Assembly: GCF_965227505.1 (NCBI RefSeq)
Contig: NZ_OZ245757.1
Coordinates: 2,914,001 to 2,978,000 of the forward strand
Length of the DNA stretch: 64,000 bases
Reading direction: 5' to 3'
Origin: Pelagibius sp965227505
GTDB lineage: Bacteria > Pseudomonadota > Alphaproteobacteria > Kiloniellales > Kiloniellaceae
The notes under the pieces were generated by a model. The model was not told the origin of the DNA, did not search any database, and worked only from the letters and a program-made list of their open reading frames with translations. A program made the position numbers and the translations under genes. This document shows, piece after piece, positions 62,634 to 64,000 of this stretch (the stretch's first letter is position 1; every line of letters starts with the position of its first letter).

Positions 62634-63179
62634 CTAAAGGGCTCCGGACGCCAGGCCCGCATGGGGATCGAAGCGCAGGGCGACCCCGTTGCCGACCGCC
62701 TCGCCGGTCAGGCCGCGGATGAAGCCCCAGTGGGACACGATCAGCAGGTCGTCCCATTTGCCGTCGTCCAGCGTGGCGCGGCGAAAACCTTCGCAGCGCA
62801 CGGCCAGCGCCTCTTCGGTTTCCTCTTCCTCCGGCCACCAGCGTTCGGCCAGGTCGCCGAAGCCGAAATGCGGCCAGCGTTCGGTCAGCGCGCTGCGGTG
62901 ACTGCCGATATCGCAGGTGAAGAAGTAGCGCTCGCGCACCTGTGGGTCGATGGCGACCGGCAGCCCCAGGGCATCGGCGATGATCTCCGCCGTGTGCAGG
63001 GTGCGCCAGTACGGGCTGGCGACGATGCGCCCGACCCCTTGATCCTTCAGGCTTTCCGCCGCCGCCTGGGCCTGGCGCTCGCCCTCCTCGGTCAGACCCG
63101 GGTCCTCGATACCCGGGTCGATGCGGGTCGCGGCATAATGCACATTGAAGTGGGACTGCCCGTGGCGCACCAGAATCAT
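62634..63179 (-). CDS. Histidine phosphatase family protein
   Basis: 181 residues. MILVRHGQSHFN places the catalytic His at residue 6, with SPYWRTLHTAE and a C-terminal IVSHWGFIRGL. This is a phosphoglycerate-mutase-like phosphatase of unknown substrate. The start overlaps the fxsA stop (ATGA), so it is cotranscribed with fxsA; it is not closely similar to the phosphatase at 11548. Confidence 0.93.
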   Translation of the reverse strand: MILVRHGQSHFNVHYAATRIDPGIEDPGLTEEGERQAQAAAESLKDQGVGRIVASPYWRTLHTAEIIADALGLPVAIDPQVRERYFFTCDIGSHRSALTERWPHFGFGDLAERWWPEEEETEEALAVRCEGFRRATLDDGKWDDLLIVSHWGFIRGLTGEAVGNGVALRFDPHAGLASGAL

Positions 63180-63778
63180 GGCTCCAGCCTCCGGGGGCCG
63201 TTGCCGCCCTCGTCGCCGCGCCCGTTCCGGGCGGGTCCGCCCCGCCGGCCCGGGCGATAGGGCCTGTCGGCGTCGTCCACCTCCTCGAAGTCGCCATCGA
63301 TGACGGTGGAGCCGCGCTCGCCGCCCGGGCGTGCCGGCCCTCTGCCCTCCGCTGTGTTGGGCCAGGTGTTGGGATTGACTTCCTCCCCGTCGACGAAGAC
63401 ACGGGTGCGCCCCTGGCCGTGGCGGGCGGCAAGGCGATGGGCGATGACGCGGCGCAGGGCCTCACGGACCGGCGGGATGAAGAGCAGCAGCCCCAGGGCG
63501 TCGGTCACGAATCCCGGCACCAGCAGCAGGGCGCCGGCCAGCACCAGGCAGATGCCTTCGAACATTTCCCGGGCCGGCACCTGGCCTTGATCCATCTGGG
63601 CACGGGCGCGCAGCAGGGTGGCCAGGCCCTGCGCCCTCAGCAGCAGGCTGCCGGCCACCGCCGTCGCGACGGTTGCGGCGATGGTCGGCCAGACGCCCAG
63701 GGCGCCGCCAACCTCAATAAACACAGCGATTTCCAGCAGTGGCAGCCCAATAAAGACAGCCAGAAGAACCAGGGCCAT
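63176..63778 (-). CDS. fxsA: FxsA family membrane protein
   Basis: 200 residues. N-terminal LPLLEIAVFIEVGGALG is the FxsA signature, with membrane helices at about 3-20, 27-45 and 76-102. A charged C-terminal tail rich in Arg/Gly/Asp follows. FxsA homologs affect phage exclusion in E. coli; the normal role is unclear. It is usually between secB and the Tim44-like gene, as here. Confidence 0.92.
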   Translation of the reverse strand: MALVLLAVFIGLPLLEIAVFIEVGGALGVWPTIAATVATAVAGSLLLRAQGLATLLRARAQMDQGQVPAREMFEGICLVLAGALLLVPGFVTDALGLLLFIPPVREALRRVIAHRLAARHGQGRTRVFVDGEEVNPNTWPNTAEGRGPARPGGERGSTVIDGDFEEVDDADRPYRPGRRGGPARNGRGDEGGNGPRRLEP

Positions 63779-63916
63779 ACTTGCTCTTTCTGCAGCAGTT
63801 GCCTACATAATGCCCATAAATGGTGTGGCGAAGCCAGCCGCGCCAGTTTACCTCTGTCCCGGGCCCGGCGATTGCGCGGCCCGACGAAACGGCGCACCTC
63901 ACAGATTGCGAAACGG

Positions 63917-64000
63917 ATGAGCGACGGCAGCCTGATAGAAATTGTCCTCCTTGCTGCCGTTGCGGCATTCTTCGTTTTCAAGCTGCGCTCGGTCCTCGGC
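63917..64000 (+). CDS. Tim44-domain protein (N-terminal fragment)
   Basis: 28 codons visible from ATG 63917 to the window edge: MSDGSLIEIVLLAAVAAF then FKLRSVLG, a single membrane anchor ending in the LRSVLG motif that is typical of alphaproteobacterial Tim44/TimA proteins. Divergent from fxsA, the expected neighbour. The Tim44 domain itself is outside the window. Confidence 0.78.
   Translation, partial: MSDGSLIEIVLLAAVAAFFVFKLRSVLG

Overview
The window is high-GC DNA from an alphaproteobacterium, most likely a Rhodospirillales-type organism (possibly the Rhodovibrionaceae/Kiloniellaceae area; this placement is inference from gene order and protein flavour only). The right half carries the classic alphaproteobacterial origin-proximal block: leuS-lptE-holA, parB-parA-rsmG-mnmG-mnmE, rho-hemJ-hemH-hemE, then a divergent set PPSR-maf-aroE-coaE-dnaQ, followed by secB, fxsA and a Tim44-like gene. 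Two perfect 16-bp parS sites lie at 40939-40954 and 43046-43061. The divergent hemE/PPSR spacer (57582-58176) has an AT-rich block and DnaA-box-like 9-mers, and is the likely chromosome origin.

Left part (1-7.6 kb): a secreted CARDB-like protein cut by the window edge, a sterol-desaturase-family hydroxylase, a class I glutamine amidotransferase-like hydrolase, a spacer with a candidate small RNA (promoter, three hairpins, terminator), xthA, then a leftward set of a 905-residue ABC-exporter-like protein with mutated ATPase motifs, a cyclic-nucleotide-binding protein and a methyltransferase.

7.8-18.9 kb is one long rightward run with overlapping start/stop codons. It holds two MurG/GT28-like glycosyltransferases, two GT4 glycosyltransferases, a histidine phosphatase, a polysaccharide-deacetylase-like protein and a small membrane protein, followed by a peptide-type ABC importer (fused ATPase plus two permeases, no binding protein).

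18.9-33.8 kb is mixed: membrane class III nucleotidyl cyclase, MBL hydrolase, MFS transporter, orphan OmpR-type regulator, alpha/beta hydrolase, ribA, an unknown repeat-rich protein, YkuD L,D-transpeptidase, lipoproteins, YggS, two tandem sulfotransferases, and an acidic porin preceded by an unusual leader.

Between mnmE and rho sits an accessory segment (44.6-53.3 kb): a YyaL/thioredoxin-domain protein, ogt, dienelactone hydrolase and quinone oxidoreductase, then the most interesting unit, a gas-sensing module. An H-NOX-like heme protein and a sigma-54 activator form one operon. Divergent from them is a single-domain globin with a GG-N10-GC promoter and upstream inverted repeats of form CCGCA-N6-TGCGG. 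An SMR pump with a TetR regulator follows.

A window-wide oddity is the abundance of short perfect tandem duplications of 12-18 bp, most often exactly 15 bp. They occur in spacers and, in frame, in protein tails, linkers and even within the G domain of mnmE. No tRNA, rRNA, insertion sequence or CRISPR array was recognised.
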